In this document: positions 16,400-17,281 of the stretch, piece after piece
Layout of the letters: each line of letters starts with the position of its first letter
Position numbering within the stretch: the first letter of the stretch is position 1
Source of the DNA: Porticoccus sp.
GTDB lineage: Bacteria > Pseudomonadota > Gammaproteobacteria > Pseudomonadales > Porticoccaceae
Direction of reading: 5' to 3'
Assembly (NCBI GenBank): GCA_002685455.1
Contig: NYXF01000109.1
Coordinates: 1 to 17,281, forward strand
Length of the DNA: 17,281 nt
Notes under the pieces: generated by a model
What the model was told of the DNA's origin: nothing
The model's input: only the letters and a program-made list of their open reading frames with translations
Databases searched by the model: none
Position numbers and translations under genes: made by a program

Positions 16400-17281
16400 A
16401 TGGGTTTTAATTGCGGTATTGTAGGTCTACCTAACGTTGGAAAATCTACGCTTTTTAATGCGCTTACAAAGGCTGGTATAGATGCAGAAAATTTCCCTTT
16501 TTGTACTATTGAGCCGAATACAGGTATTGTTTCGGTTCCTGATAGCCGTCAGAAAAATTTAGCTGACATTGTTAATCCGGAGAAAATTCTTCCAGCTACT
16601 ATGGAGTTTGTGGATATTGCAGGCCTTGTCGCTGGCGCCTCAAAAGGAGAAGGTTTAGGTAACAAATTTCTCACCAATATCAGAGAAACGGATGCGATCG
16701 CACATGTAGTTAGATGTTTTGATGATGAAAACATTGTCCATGTGGAGGGCAAAATTGATCCAGTTGCTGATATCGAAATTATTAATACGGAGTTAGCTCT
16801 GGCTGATTTAGAAACAGTAGAAAAATCTATCGCAAAAACAGCGAGAGCTTTGAAAGGAGGACAAGACAAAAAAACTAACGCGCTAAAAATATTGCTCGAA
16901 AAGATTCAACCCCACTTAGATCAAGCTAAGCCACTCCGAACGCTGAATCTAAGTACAACTGAAAAACAAATGATTAAGCCCATGAGCCTGTTAACGCTTA
17001 AACCAATGATGTACATTGCCAACGTGGATGAAAATGGATTCAATGATAATTCTTATCTTAAAAATGTCGAGAAGATAGCCTTATCAGAGGGAGCGCCTAT
17101 AGTTAGAATTTGTAACAAACTTGAATCTGAAATTGCTGAACTATCTGATGACAACGAAAAATTGGAGTTTCTGAAAGATATGGGTATGGAAGAACCTGGT
17201 CTTAATCGACTGATAATTGCTGGATATCAGCTCCTTCAATTGCATACTTTTTTCACAGCAGGACCACAAGAAGTAAGAGCA
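16400..17281 (+). CDS. ychF: Redox-linked ATPase/GTPase YchF (Obg-like), 3' end outside window
   Basis: Universally conserved P-loop NTPase of the Obg/TRAFAC group that binds ribosomes and, in studied cases, prefers ATP. 294 codons are present of about 363, so the C-terminal part of the TGS domain is missing because the window ends. Walker A is GLPNVGKST (9-17). The switch II motif DIAG (72-75) is followed by Leu76 in place of the catalytic Gln, as in HAS-NTPases. NVDE (208-211) replaces the GTP-specific NKxD motif, in line with ATP use. A coiled-coil region lies between (about 125-190). The start is ATG at 16400 with a weak GAGAG site upstream; it lies 33 bases after pth. Confidence 0.97.
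   Translation, partial: MGFNCGIVGLPNVGKSTLFNALTKAGIDAENFPFCTIEPNTGIVSVPDSRQKNLADIVNPEKILPATMEFVDIAGLVAGASKGEGLGNKFLTNIRETDAIAHVVRCFDDENIVHVEGKIDPVADIEIINTELALADLETVEKSIAKTARALKGGQDKKTNALKILLEKIQPHLDQAKPLRTLNLSTTEKQMIKPMSLLTLKPMMYIANVDENGFNDNSYLKNVEKIALSEGAPIVRICNKLESEIAELSDDNEKLEFLKDMGMEEPGLNRLIIAGYQLLQLHTFFTAGPQEVRA

Overview
The window is about 17.3 kb of AT-rich, gene-dense bacterial chromosome from a gammaproteobacterium. Nearly all genes are housekeeping genes. Their order is the one I remember from Pseudomonas: mreB divergent from gatCAB, and hemA-prfA-prmC divergent from lolB-ispE-tRNA-Gln-prs-rplY-pth-ychF. The low GC, the loss of genes expected in that order and the gene fragments between genes suggest a streamlined or eroding relative, for example a marine or host-associated lineage. 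The genus cannot be named from this sequence. There is no phage, transposon, CRISPR array or secretion cassette, and I see no new multi-gene system.

Left part (1-4269): the 5' end of mreB on the minus strand diverges from gatC-gatA-gatB, the tRNA-dependent amidotransferase. A small conserved gene of unknown function (PA4642-like) follows. Middle part (4270-8810): a ChrR-like cupin gene has a probable Fur box upstream. A cold-shock gene with a strong promoter and long leader ends in a 14-bp perfect inverted repeat that it shares with a convergent rhlE-type DEAD-box helicase. An rhlB-type helicase comes next, then a small flavin reductase. A short decayed-looking coding fragment lies between the two helicases.

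Right part (8820-17281): on the minus strand, hemA (first committed step of tetrapyrrole synthesis from Glu-tRNA), prfA (release factor 1) and prmC (which methylates that factor). On the plus strand, lolB (lipoprotein insertion into the outer membrane), ispE (isoprenoid precursor synthesis), tRNA-Gln(TTG), prs (PRPP synthesis), rplY (ribosomal protein L25), pth (peptidyl-tRNA recycling) and ychF (truncated by the window end). Many of these act around translation: GatCAB, tRNA-Gln, HemA (uses Glu-tRNA), RF1 and its methylase, L25, Pth and YchF.

The most informative unusual points are: a 34-codon relic of a TPR-protein gene that still overlaps the lolB start; the Fur-box-like site before the cupin gene; an unusual metal-ligand pattern in that cupin; the grouping of a cold-shock gene with two RNA helicases; and several genes whose only possible start codons are TTG.
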